Of a stretch of 60,000 nucleotides of DNA, positions 28,601 through 40,600 are shown in pieces. The DNA is from Branchiostoma floridae (lineage: Eukaryota; Chordata; Leptocardii; Amphioxiformes; Branchiostomatidae), in assembly GCF_000003815.2 (NCBI RefSeq), contig NC_049984.1:15524765-15584764 (forward strand), read 5' to 3'. The notes under the pieces are model-generated. The model searched no databases, was not told where the DNA came from, and was given only the letters and a program-made list of their open reading frames with translations. Both the position numbers and the translations under genes were made by a program. Within the stretch, counting starts at the first letter, position 1. The number at the start of each line of letters is the position of its first letter.

Positions 28601-31600
28601 AGGGTGACATGTGGTTCGACTGACTAATGTTAACTAAACTACAAATAAAAAATCAGTTGCACTTGCAGCAGTTTATCTACAAAGGATTCTCAATCTGTCA
28701 CATGCATGTAAGGAACTCGGAAAATGCCAAACCTACCATCAGCTGCCTATTATCAACTATTCACACCAAAATTAAGTTACCTGTACCTAATGTTCCAAAG
28801 TTCAATGAATAAATTGAATATGAGACAAAAATGACTGATTGCTTCCTTAATTCATGTAGAAAGATCAAGTGACTGTACCATCACCAAACTGAAAGTGTCA
28901 GGCAACAGGGGTCGTAGCAGACTGAGAAAAACTTGGTTGGAGTGTGTTAAGGCCGGGGCACAATCCGCCGTACGTGCAAATACGTGCTGTCTACGTGCCA
29001 AAACGTGGGCAATTTGTTGGTGTCCGTAAGTGGTAAGTACCGTCTCCGTACGAGCTCGTAGGGAATTCGACGGATTTAGGAGCGCGCAGACACGCCGTAG
29101 AAATTTAGTGCATGCAGAACTTTCTCTGCGTTCGGGCTGCGGATTCGCCCTCCGTACGTGCCAGTACGGGCGACGCACCTGCCATGTACAGACTGGACGT
29201 TTTCAGAAATACATGGCGGACGTGGCCTCCACAAAAAACGTACGGACAAATTGCACGTACGACGGGTTGTGCCCCGGCCTTAAGGAAGGACATGACGGTG
29301 TGCGGTCTCAGAGGGTCAACCCACTGGACAGAGCCGCATGGAAGACTAGCCGACTGCTGCTTACCCCTGCGTCAGGGATTCCGGCAGCAGTATAATCAAG
29401 CAACGGATAGTGAGTGAGTGATTGTTTGAAACAAAGTGACAAACGCAGTTAAAGACTCCATAGTGACAAATACAGATGAAGACTCTAGTTAAATGCAGAT
29501 GTACATGACACGTTAGTTTCAAAATAGCCACCCGGATTGTTCAACATGTGGATTGTCTTTAGGCATAATCACAGTAAGATGTATGTGAAGGAAGAATGTC
29601 ACACAAGGCCAAACGAACTTAAAACTTGAATATCCCGTTGGATTTTGATTTTTTTCAGGACAACAACGCAATGTCTGAACACCAGTGTTGCTAGGGCCAG
29701 CTGAATCTTGGAACTAGGTAAAATAACATCTACGGTGGGCCCGGCGTGCGCCCTGACGAAAGACCTTATAGAGGATACTATTTTCCGCAAATTGTTCACG
29801 TTGCTAGCTAGTTAAAATCTGACAGCACAAAAGATTTCGAAATTTTCTTGAAAAAGATTTCGAAATTTTCCTGAAATGAACTAAATTAAGAAGTCTCCAA
29901 TTTCCTTAGACTTTCAAAATTATGTTCATTTTTTTCTTAACAACGTCTTATAGCCATAGTCGCATTTCTAGAATAACACCAATAAAATTTTCAAATTAGA
30001 TTAAGACTGATTTCAAGAAATGAGTAAACAAATCCCGAATTTCTCATAGTTACTATAAAGAGTATCCTTTTTTTGGGTAAAAGTCGTTAGAAGAGTTTGG
30101 AAAATAGTTTGAATGAGCCATGATGTTTCTTTGGTGATAAAGAAATTGGTCCATGCCTTACTACTAGTGCCTGTAAGCTAGAGGCTGAGCTACAGACTTA
30201 TGTACTCCGCCCCTCAAATATCTTGTTTGTTTTCCTAGAGACAAGAATCTACCAGACATGGGGCGGTCACTCTTGTACTCCAGGGGGTGCCGAAAACCAC
30301 ACATCCACTAATAGGTCTAATGAGGTGATAATTAGCTGCTGATGGCTTCCTCACTCCTATTAAATAAATATATCAAATCAGATGGCTAACAAATAGTAGC
30401 TGGTATTCTCAATTCAACCCAAAAGATTTAAGATTTTAAAACGTGGTTGTCTGTTTATCTCACACTCATCAAATCATTCATCCGCATGAGGTCGCTTTCG
30501 TGGGTGATTCCCGTGTGTGGTAAATGGGAACAGATGGAATCCAGTGTCGCAAGCATTAGGTAAGTCAACCATTTATACAAGTGGTGTAGAATCGTATCGG
30601 CATTTTCGACGCAAGTGAAGTTGATTGTGAACCGTCCTTAGGCCTTTCGAAAACATAGGAAGTGTGAGCGATTGACAAAAAATACAATTTCTGACACGTC
30701 ATGGCTCGCAGGAGGTCTACTTACAGATAGGATAGATGCTCGTAGATGAACCATGAAGGTTAGACATGTAGACACTAAGATATGTCAAATAGCAGTTACT
30801 CGGGCAATTAGGTATGATTAGGAAACGGTCATGATTTTGGAAGGACCAAAATGATAACCAAATTGCTTGATTAAGCAACCCCGCTGCTAGGCCATCTGGA
30901 TCCCATTCCATGTATCTGTGGGCCTGAGTTCGATTCCAGGGTCTGCTCAGCTCGGCTCTCTGACATGTTGTAATGGATTGCTTTCAACTTTCGGAAGGGA
31001 CATTAAACGGGGATGACGGCCAAAAATGGAACCAATCGTTCCTACCTGCCTGACAAACTCTATGAGTTCTCTCTATGATAACATGCAACAAGAGTTACTG
31101 CTATATGCTCTAAACCCCTGCTATTTTCCTTATTGATTCCACTTCACCCTCACTCTTTCCATCCGTCTCCCTTTTAAAAATGAATCGTAGCTCCGTCATT
31201 TCACGTGCATCCCCCTTCTTACATGTTCTAGAAGATGAGGAAGAATAAGACTTGATTTGTAAAATATAAACTGGATGCTCTAATCAGTCAGAATGGGAAG
31301 CTTCCCAAACGATTTAGATGTGTTTTTTAATGACAGACTAGAACAAGGAGACGGACAGGGCATGCTTTGCTCTGTAGGAGATGACCAAAGGAAGCATCGC
31401 ATCGCAGAGCTCCTGAAACATGCCAAATATCTCACGACTCGCAGCACTCCCCAAGCAGAGGTTAGGCTCTGACTTGTTGTTGAGGTTTGTTTTTTTAGAC
31501 GTTTTTGCCGTGTGGCTGTCTATTTTGTAAGGGTTTCTTAATGTTTGTCTTTGTCAGTTTGTGATATGAAGAAAGTTTGACAAAATCGCCAACTAAAGAC

Positions 31601-34600
31601 GGTTAAAACCAGCCGGAGACTAACATCTGCTTGGAGGGTAGACTCCCAGGCAAAACAAGTCAAACCAGCTTTTGCCGGAGAGGCGTCGTAAGTATAAGTT
31701 TCCACGTAATCATTAATTAATGTTTTTCGGTGTCGTGTATAAGATATTGAAAAAAAAAACCTGACTAATTCGTACCTTTGTACAATACTGTATTTTACTT
31801 TTACGGGATAAACAGATCATGATTGTGAAGTCAATTAATTGGTTACAGATGGTGCTTATAGAGGCAGCGATCACTGATAAGGCCTGGTTCTCACCTGCTG
31901 TGATTCTGGCTAAAGAAAACAATACATGTGCACAGCGATTTGAATACAGTGGGGGCCTTTGGTGAAATGCTCCCTGTCCTACAAGGGGCACTGGCAGATA
32001 CTCATCCCACTTCCGTTTTGAAGGCTGTTTTTCGACGTTTTTGTAGTCGCTTTGGATGTTGTAAATTTGTAAACTGATGATGATTTGCACAATTATTGTA
32101 TAGTCATTCCCGCAGCAGTTGTAGTTTGAAATTTCCACATGTCATGTGGATTGTGATTAGGCTAGGGGTCTGTAAATCAAGGCTAGATGCCAGGCTGAGG
32201 GCCTGTACAAGTCAACTCCTCAGCTCTTCAATTAGGACCAACATTCCATTCAGCAGTCCATTGTCAGGAGACTAGGTCTGCAGGGGACCATTTGTGCACC
32301 CAGTACCTCTGTCTGAGGGTTGACTACAGTACTATGTAGTACATGCCCCCAAGGAATTTCTAATAACACACCTAATATTGAAGGTGTGATGCAGATATCA
32401 ATGAGATTCCACCGGTGTACTACATTCAGGCTAGTATCAAAATCTATGCCAGTGACAGGGTACCCTGGGAAAACGCAGACTCCTTCGAGGCGCGCAAGGC
32501 CTAGTTTACCCAAGGAGGTTGAAAGAGGGATCCCCACCACACTCACACACGGAACACCCGCCGCCCAACACCCACCGGCCCCACAAACCAGCTGGCATCA
32601 ACTATCGCTTTGCCTCTCCCGGAGAAGCAAGCGATAGTCGGGCCGGCGTAAGTAGGGCCAGCTGGTGGTGGGGCGGGTGTATGTTTGCGAGAGGGCGCGC
32701 GTTAGGAAGGGGATCGGTAACTCTTCTTTGCGAAGCTTCTTCGAGCTGGTTTTGGTAGTGACAGGGAGCATTTCACCAAAGGCCCCCACTGTATTCAAAT
32801 CACTGTGCACATGTATTATTTTCTTTAGCCAGAATCACAGCAGGTGAGAACCAGGCCTTATCAGTGATCGCTGCCTCTATAAGCACCATCTGTAACCAAT
32901 TAATTGACTTCACAATCATGATCTGTTTATCCCGTAAAAGTAAAATACAGTATTGTACAAAGGTACGAATTAATCAGTTTTTTTTCAATATCTTATACAC
33001 GACACCGAAAAACATTAATTAATGATTACGTGAAAACTTATACTTACCACGCCTCTCCGGCAAAAGCTAGTTTGACTTGTTCTGCCTGGGAGTCTACCCT
33101 CCAAGCAGATGTTAGTCTCCGGCTGGTTATATTATTTAAACCGTCTTTAGTTGGCGATTTTGTCAATCTTTCTTCATATCACAAAGACAAACATTGAGAA
33201 ACCCTTACAAAATGGACAGCCACACGGCAAAAACGTCTAAAAAAACAAACCTCAACAACAAGTCAGAGCCTAACCTCTGCTTGGAGAGTGCTGCGAGTCG
33301 TGAGATATTTGGCATGTTTCAGGAGCTCTGCGATGCGATGCTTCCTTTGGTCATCTCCTACAGAGCAAAGCATGCCCTGTCCGTCTCCTTGTTCTAGTCT
33401 GTCACTTCCTTTGGTCATCTCCTACAGAGCAAAGCATGCCCTGTCCGTCTCCTTGTTCTAGTCTGTCACTTCCTTTGGTCATCTCCTACAGAGCAAAGCA
33501 CGCCCTGTCCGTCTCCTTGTTGGGTCCTTGTTCTAGTCTGTCATTAAAAAACACATATAAATCGCTTGGAAAGCTTCCCATTCATTCTGGCTGATTAGAG
33601 CATTCAGTTTATATCTTACAAATCAAGTCTTAATCTTCCTCGTTTTCTAGAACACATTAAAGAAAAATGTAGGGCAGTCGCCACCATTATGCACGTAAAA
33701 TGACGACGCTACGATTCATTTTGAAAAGGGAGACGGAGGGAAAGAGTGAGGGTGAAGTGGAATCAATAAGGAAAATAGCAGGGGTTTAGAGCATATAGCA
33801 GTAACTCTTGTTGCATGTTATCATAGAGAGAACTCATAGAGTTTGTCAGGCAGGTAGGAACGATTGGTTCCATTTTTGGCCGTCATCCCCGTTTAATGTC
33901 CCTTCCGAAAGTTGAAAGCAATCCATTACAACATGTCAGAGAGCCGAGCTGAGCAGACCCTGGAATCGAACTCAGGCCCACAGATACATGGAATGGGATC
34001 CAGATGGCCTAGCAGCGGGGTTGCTTAATCAAGCAATTTGGTTATCATTTTGGTCCTTCCAAAATCATGACCGTTTCCTAATCATACCTAATTGCCCGAG
34101 TAACTGCTATTTGACATATCTTAGTGTCTACATGTCTAACCTTCATGGTTCATCTACGAGCATCTATCCTATCTGTAAGTAGACCTCCTGCGAGCCATGA
34201 CGTGTCAGAAATTGTATTTCTTGTCAATCGCTCACACTTCCTATGTTTTCGAAATGCCTAAGGACGGTTCACAATCAACTTCACTTGCGTCGAAAATGCC
34301 GACACGATTCTACACCACTTGTATAAATGGTTGACTTACCTTGTACCTAATGCTTGCCACACTGGATTCCATCTGTTCCCATTTACCACACACGGGAATC
34401 ACCGAAAGCAACCTCATGCGGATGAATGATTTGATGAGTGTGAGATAAACAGACAACCATGTTTTAAAATCTTAAATCTTTTGGATTGAATTGAGAATAC
34501 CAGCTACTATTTGTTAGCCATCTGATTTGATATATTTATTTAATAGGAGTGAGGAAGCCATCAGCAGCTAATTATCACCTCATTAGACCTATTAGTGGAT

Positions 34601-37600
34601 GTGTGGTTTTCGGCACCCCCTGGAGTACAAGAGTGACCGCCCCATGTCTGGTAGATTCTTGTCTCTAGGAAAACAAACAAGATATTTGAGGGGCGGAGTA
34701 CATAAGTCTGTAGCTCAGCCTCTAGCTTACAGGCACTAGTAGTAAGGCATGGACCAATTTCTTTATCACCAAAGAAACATCATGGCTCATTCAAACTATT
34801 TTCCAAACTCTTCTAACGACTTTTACCCAAAAAAACCGATACTCTTTTTATAGTAACTATGAGGAATTCGGGATTTGTTTACTCATTTCTTGAAATCAGT
34901 CTTAATCTAATTTGAAAATTTTATTGGTGTTATTTTAGAAATGCGTCTGGCTATAAGACGTTGTTAAGAAAAAAATGAACTTAATCTTGACAGTCTAAGG
35001 AAATTGGAGACTTCTTAATTTAGTTCATGTCAGGAAAATTTCGAAATCTTTTTCAAGAAAATTTCGAAATCTTTTGTGCTGTCAGATTTTAACTAGCTAG
35101 CAACGTGAACAATTTGCGGAAAATAGTATCCTCTATAAGGTCTTTCGTCAGGGCGCACGCCGGGCCCACCGTAGATGTTATTTTACCTAGTTCCAAGATT
35201 CAGCTGCCCCTAGCAACACTGGTGTTCAGACATTGCGTTGTTGTCCTGAAAAAAATCAAAATCCAACGGGATATTCAAGTTTTAAGTTCGTTTGGCCTTG
35301 TGTGACATGCTTCCTTCACATACATCTTACTGTGATTATGCCTAAAGACAATCCACATGTTGAACAATCCGGGTGGCTATTTTGAAACTAACGTGTCATG
35401 TACATCTGCATTTAACTAGAGTCTTCATCTGTATTTGTCACTATGGAGTCTTTAACTGCGTTTGTCACTTTGTTTCAAACAATCACTCACTCACTATCCG
35501 TTGCTTGATTATACTGCTGCCGGAATCCCTGACGCAGGGGTAAGCAGCAGTCGGCTAGTCTTCACACCACGCTTCCATGCGGCTCTGTCCAGTGGGTAGA
35601 CCCTCTGAGACCGCACACCTTCATGTCCTTCCTTAAGGCCGGGGCACAACCCGCCGTACGTGCAATTTGTCCGTACGTTTTTTGTGGAGGCCATGTCCGC
35701 CATGTACTGAAAACGTTCAGGCTGTACTTGACAGGTGCGTCACCCGTACTGGCACGCACAAGGGCGAATCCGCAGCCCAAACGCAGAGAAAGTTCTGCAT
35801 GCACTAAATTTCTACGGCGTGTCTGCGCGCTCCTAAATCCGTCGAATTCCCTACGAGCTCGTACGGAGACGGTACTTACCACTTACGGACACCAACAGAT
35901 TGCCCACGTTTGGCACATAGACAGCACGTATTTGCACGTACGGCGGGTTGTGCCCCGGCCTTAACACACTCCAACCAAGTTTTTCTCAGTCTGCTACGAC
36001 CCCTGTTGCCTGGCACTTTCAGTTTGGTGATGGTACAGTCACTTGATCTTTCTACATGAAACAAGGAAGCAATCAGTCATTTTTGTCATTGAACTTTGGA
36101 ACATTAGGTACAGGTAACTTACCTTTGTTGTGAACAGTTCATAATAGGCAGCTGATGTTAGGTTTGGCATTTTCCGAGTTCCTTACATGCATGTGACAGA
36201 TTGAGGATCCTTTGTAGATAAACTGCTGCAACTGCTACTGAATTTTTATTACTGTAGTTTAGTTAACATTACAAGCATAGTTGTAACAGGTGCAGTTACA
36301 GTAAGTGGAATTTCATAAGTTCATAGCTTGGTCATATGAAATTTCTGTTCTTTTCAGACACATCTTACCAAAAGAATTGACATTTCTAAAATCTAGCACG
36401 AAAAATGTCCATTATGTATTTCTATCTCTAGAGGCGCATTTCAGATTTGTCTTGATATCTTCTTTCCTCTGAGATGCCGGATAATTCATATTCGATTATT
36501 AGTACTTACATATTCCCTTCGTCTTTGAAAAGACATTATTCCGCTGTGGGCTAAGAACTCCAATGCAAGCCAGCAAGCGCCTTGGCATTTTAGACACCAA
36601 GGGATCTAGAACCACAAAATGCTTAAAACCTGACAAACTTTCAAAAGATGGTGTTCTCCATTGAAATCTTTTCATCAGGCTGCTTAAACTTGTTCAGTGT
36701 CCACGTTGATATTGTGAATTATCATATAGCCAGGCGCCGCGGACCAATCAGAAGGCCCCGTTCCACGTTGGTTATGACGCCGTAACACATAGATTCAGGC
36801 CAGGCAGGTGTCGCTCCTCTGATTGGTCAGAATGAATCGATACCGGCACCGGTGTCGATGCAAATCGACACCAGCACCAGTGTTGATGCAAATCGACACC
36901 AGTGCCGGTGTCGATTTATTTTGACCAATCAAAAGTAGGTATACACACAAGAAAGTAAGGTATATGCAGGCATTGGCCAATAAAAAGGAGCGAAACATAT
37001 GCCAGAGCAGAGGGAATAAGTACTGCAAACGGGAATGACTCCTTCTAACATTGATAATGAGTTTTATTGTTCTAAAAAGCCTGCCATGTTTCGAATATTT
37101 CCTGTGGAAATTTTGGTTTCAAAATGAAATCTGTAATCTCCTTACACATGCATGTACCAAAGAGCAAATATGAATTTTCAGAAATTCGACAAGGGAATTC
37201 ACACGTATTGTACCAAGGGATCTATGCGTCATACATGAGTTTGCAAGTTTGTGTAGGCTATATGATAATAAAGTTAATGACCCGCCTGTTCCTCGGTGTA
37301 CATGGTGTCATAACGCCTGGTCCTTTGCTATAACCACCTCATAAAACTACCTCGTTCGTTTCGCTCACATCGGTGGTTTTAATCGGTGGTTATAGCAAAG
37401 GACCAGGCGTTATGACACCATATACACCTCGGGGCGGGTCATTAACCCTAAAGTATAAACTGTTGTTTGCAGGTGTAGAGCGTCCTCTAGTCTCTATAAT
37501 AGTAAAATTGGCGTGAAGTGTATGTCTGCATTTCTTAAGATTTGGTGTCTTCAACTTTTACTTGATGCTTTATTTTGATCATTCATGCATTTTTACATCA

Positions 37601-40600
37601 CACAAAGCGACTGATAGCAAAGTAAGAACCAATATATACCTTAGCTAACAGGAAACAAAGTCAGTAGGTATGCAAGGTAACATTCACTCAAATAGCTTGA
37701 TAGTATATATAGAAACGGCCAGATGCTTTAGACGGTATCTGTTGTCTTTCTTCAGTGACTTGACAAACATCTGGATTTGCCACCTTATAAACCTCAAAAA
37801 TGACTTGAGATGTTGATGAGGTGACAACTTTCAGATGATTCAATAGGTTGTATCCTGTGAGGTTGTATCCTATGGAGGTAATGTTGTCTTGAGAATTGTC
37901 TGGCATGCAGAAACGAAGTGCATGGCTCATTTGAAACTCTTGTTTAACTCTTACTCTAACAAAATGTTTCAATTTTTCTTGGCATTACTTATTGAAAATT
38001 TCGAAATTTTTCTAGTAGGTACAAGAAAATTTCAAAATTTTTCTATTAGGCAAAGGAAAATTTCAAAAGTTTTCAAAAGAATTTTGAAATTTTCCCAAAA
38101 AATTTTGAAATTTTCCCAAAAAATTTTGAAATAAAAAAAAATTTCGAAATTAATTTCGAGATTTTTTGGTTTTTAATGAAGCATGACGACTCTCACTGGG
38201 GGGTATTATGATGCATCATGTAACATAGAACCTTCACACAAAATATCAGACACATAGGTATAAAACTTGAAAGTCTACGAGCAATAGTCCAAACTCCACT
38301 GCTCAGTCCAATTTTAATCTGCTCGCTGTTATATACAGAAGGGCACTTATCTTGTCAGAGATGTAGTTATGACATTTAGGATGGAAGCAAAAAGGCTGAA
38401 TTATGGCAGTGGCCTTTATAGATTACTATGATTACACATTGTTATCATTTTCTTTAACTACAATTTGTATTACATGAATGTAGTATGGTTGCTTGCCAGT
38501 GAATGCGCCACCCTCCTTAGCGCCAGCTAGAGGGAAGAGGAAAAAGGGATGGCCCAGGTTGACGTGGAGGCACTTTAGACTGAGCCAAGGACCTTTGGGA
38601 TTGATTTTACTATAGGGGAAACCATGCTGTGGTCTGGAAGATCACTCACAATGATGCAGCCTTTATGCCAAACAGAGCAGAGTGAACTAAAAGGTCTAAG
38701 AATAGGCAACAGAAGCAACTCTAATAGACACCATAATTTGTATGCTTGCAGAATTTAGTATGTGAGCAAAACCTGGTAAAAGTCACTAAAAGATCATGTA
38801 TATGGGATATGAAAGGTTGATGAATTGTGTATTTTAAATACCATACTTGTCCCAACTTCCTTTATGAATGTTCCTGGATAGACTGATTTGATGTTAAGAG
38901 TCTAGCACAGACTGGCATATTCCTTTGTCCTGCTTGAGTACTAGAATACAAGAATATACAAAGAAAGGTAAAGGATATACAATGTACAGTAGCAATACAA
39001 TTTTCCATGTGCAATTCAAAAGACCAAAACAGATTCAACTGCAATCTTGGATAGATGGAACATATGTTAAAAGTCTAGCTTGCTCATTTGTATCACTTAC
39101 GTAGGAATACTCCCTTCTTACACACAGAAAGGGACAGGGTATACATCAAAAGATCCTGCAACAGAGTTTTCCATATGTGATTCAACAGACCGTCCTGTCC
39201 ACTAAGCATATCAAGTCTTGGCTGACCCTGTTACAGGTTGTCTACTGACTATCCAGCTAAGTCTTCCCTCTGGGCAAGAGGGATTTTCCCATGCAATTAA
39301 AAGATTTTGGTCTGCGACGTATACTACTGATCTTATCGCCATTCTGAGACTTAAAAGCTCTGCTACCGGCATCTCCAAAATTATACTTTTTGACCCCAAA
39401 GTCACCATCTGATGAGTGGGGGAGTCATTTCTCATATTTCGAGAAGAAAGAGCACAATGCCAGGACACTTGACGCTGTGAAGTTGGGGTCTTCCATCATT
39501 CAATGGCGAGGGGAAAGCCATCTCCCAAAATGAGATCGGCAACCAATGTAAGACCGGCTCTTCTTTGGCTAATCTGGAATCACACTGTCATGACCTGGCA
39601 GACTAGGTGCAAGTGATACTGGTGTTTCTGAATGCAGAGCCAGTCTTATCAAGACCCTGTCACAGCCAGAAGAGACTTGTAGGCTCCATCGCTCTGGAAA
39701 TCCTATCAAGCACCAACCAGATTACATCCCAACCTGAACCAACCTACAACCCCGTGTTACCGACTGTGGCCGTGTCTGGCGGGCCACGGATGCAGGGAAT
39801 ACGGTTTCAGTACCTCCTGAGAGACAGTTTCATATGACTAGAGTTACCGTATGAACTACTGGGTCGCTTACCTACCTCCTCTTCACCCATGTCATAGCCT
39901 TGGCATATGAATCTCTCTGTCACAGTTCTATCTACAGGGACCAAACTGTGACAAGCCGTCTTAAATCTCTGCTGTCAGCATGACTTTAATAAAATGTTTT
40001 GTGGTATGCCTGTCCTGTGTTTAATAAATTATTACCTGGAGGGTGTTCCCGGTAGATAGACGTCTACACCCCTTAAGCCTCATCTATCAAACAAGCTACT
40101 TAAGTAAGGGACAAGATAGGATGGTATCTAATTTAATTAGAGAGTCCCAGAGTCTGTCATCCATTAGATTTCCTCATATTTCAACTGGAATCCCCATCTT
40201 ATTTATTGCTTCAATCAATATTTTGCAAGTTCATAAATGTGGCTGTATCTAAAAAATATAAGCTCAATACATATAATTGTCGTTCTCATAATAGATGAAA
40301 TTGATGCAGCATGCATTTGCTTTTTTGCAGTTATATGACATGAAATATGAAAACGTAATAGGGTGTGTGCCTTTCCTGTATACTGTATATATACTCTATG
40401 TCTTTTCCATAGGAAGCATCACTTAAAAGTGGGAAATTGTACAGGGAATGTTTTTAACTGTAGCATCTAACATATTCTTGAACATAAAGTTTGTTCTTTC
40501 TCCCTTGCTATCCAAGTTTCCAAGTTACAAATTTTCATTTTAAAATAATTTTCGTGTTGGCAAACTTTCCTCTTCTAACTTATTAAGTGTTGAAGATAGC

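Larger units (their letters stand above)
27006..38334. mobile_element. Giant inverted repeat (foldback-like), arms about 5.0 and 5.6 kb
   Basis: Left arm 27006-31980, spacer 31981-32758, right arm 32759-38334. The outer end ATATAACAGCGAGCAG is mirrored by CTGCTCGCTGTTATAT. If the element ends are ACAGCG and CGCTGT, a TATA (or TA) target duplication flanks it. Collinear blocks: 27006-27941 pairs with 36682-38334, and 28623-31980 pairs with 32759-36272. The arms look well over 90 percent identical in paired blocks. They differ by insertions, by a tandem triplication in the right arm, and by one unpaired segment in each (27942-28622 and 36273-36681). No transposase or other known protein is encoded. 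It is either a non-autonomous foldback transposon or an inverted segmental duplication. Confidence 0.85.

Noticed and set aside
29599-29799. 66-codon ORF (MNNLRKIVSS...) present in both arms
   Set aside because: The copies are nearly identical because the arms are. There is no domain and no sign of selection beyond arm similarity.
39218-39837. Two ORFs of 64 and 76 codons in a GC-balanced patch of FOG intron 1
   Set aside because: No domain, and splice sites are not phase-compatible with FOG exons 1 and 2, which already join perfectly. Old repeat or neutral sequence is likelier.
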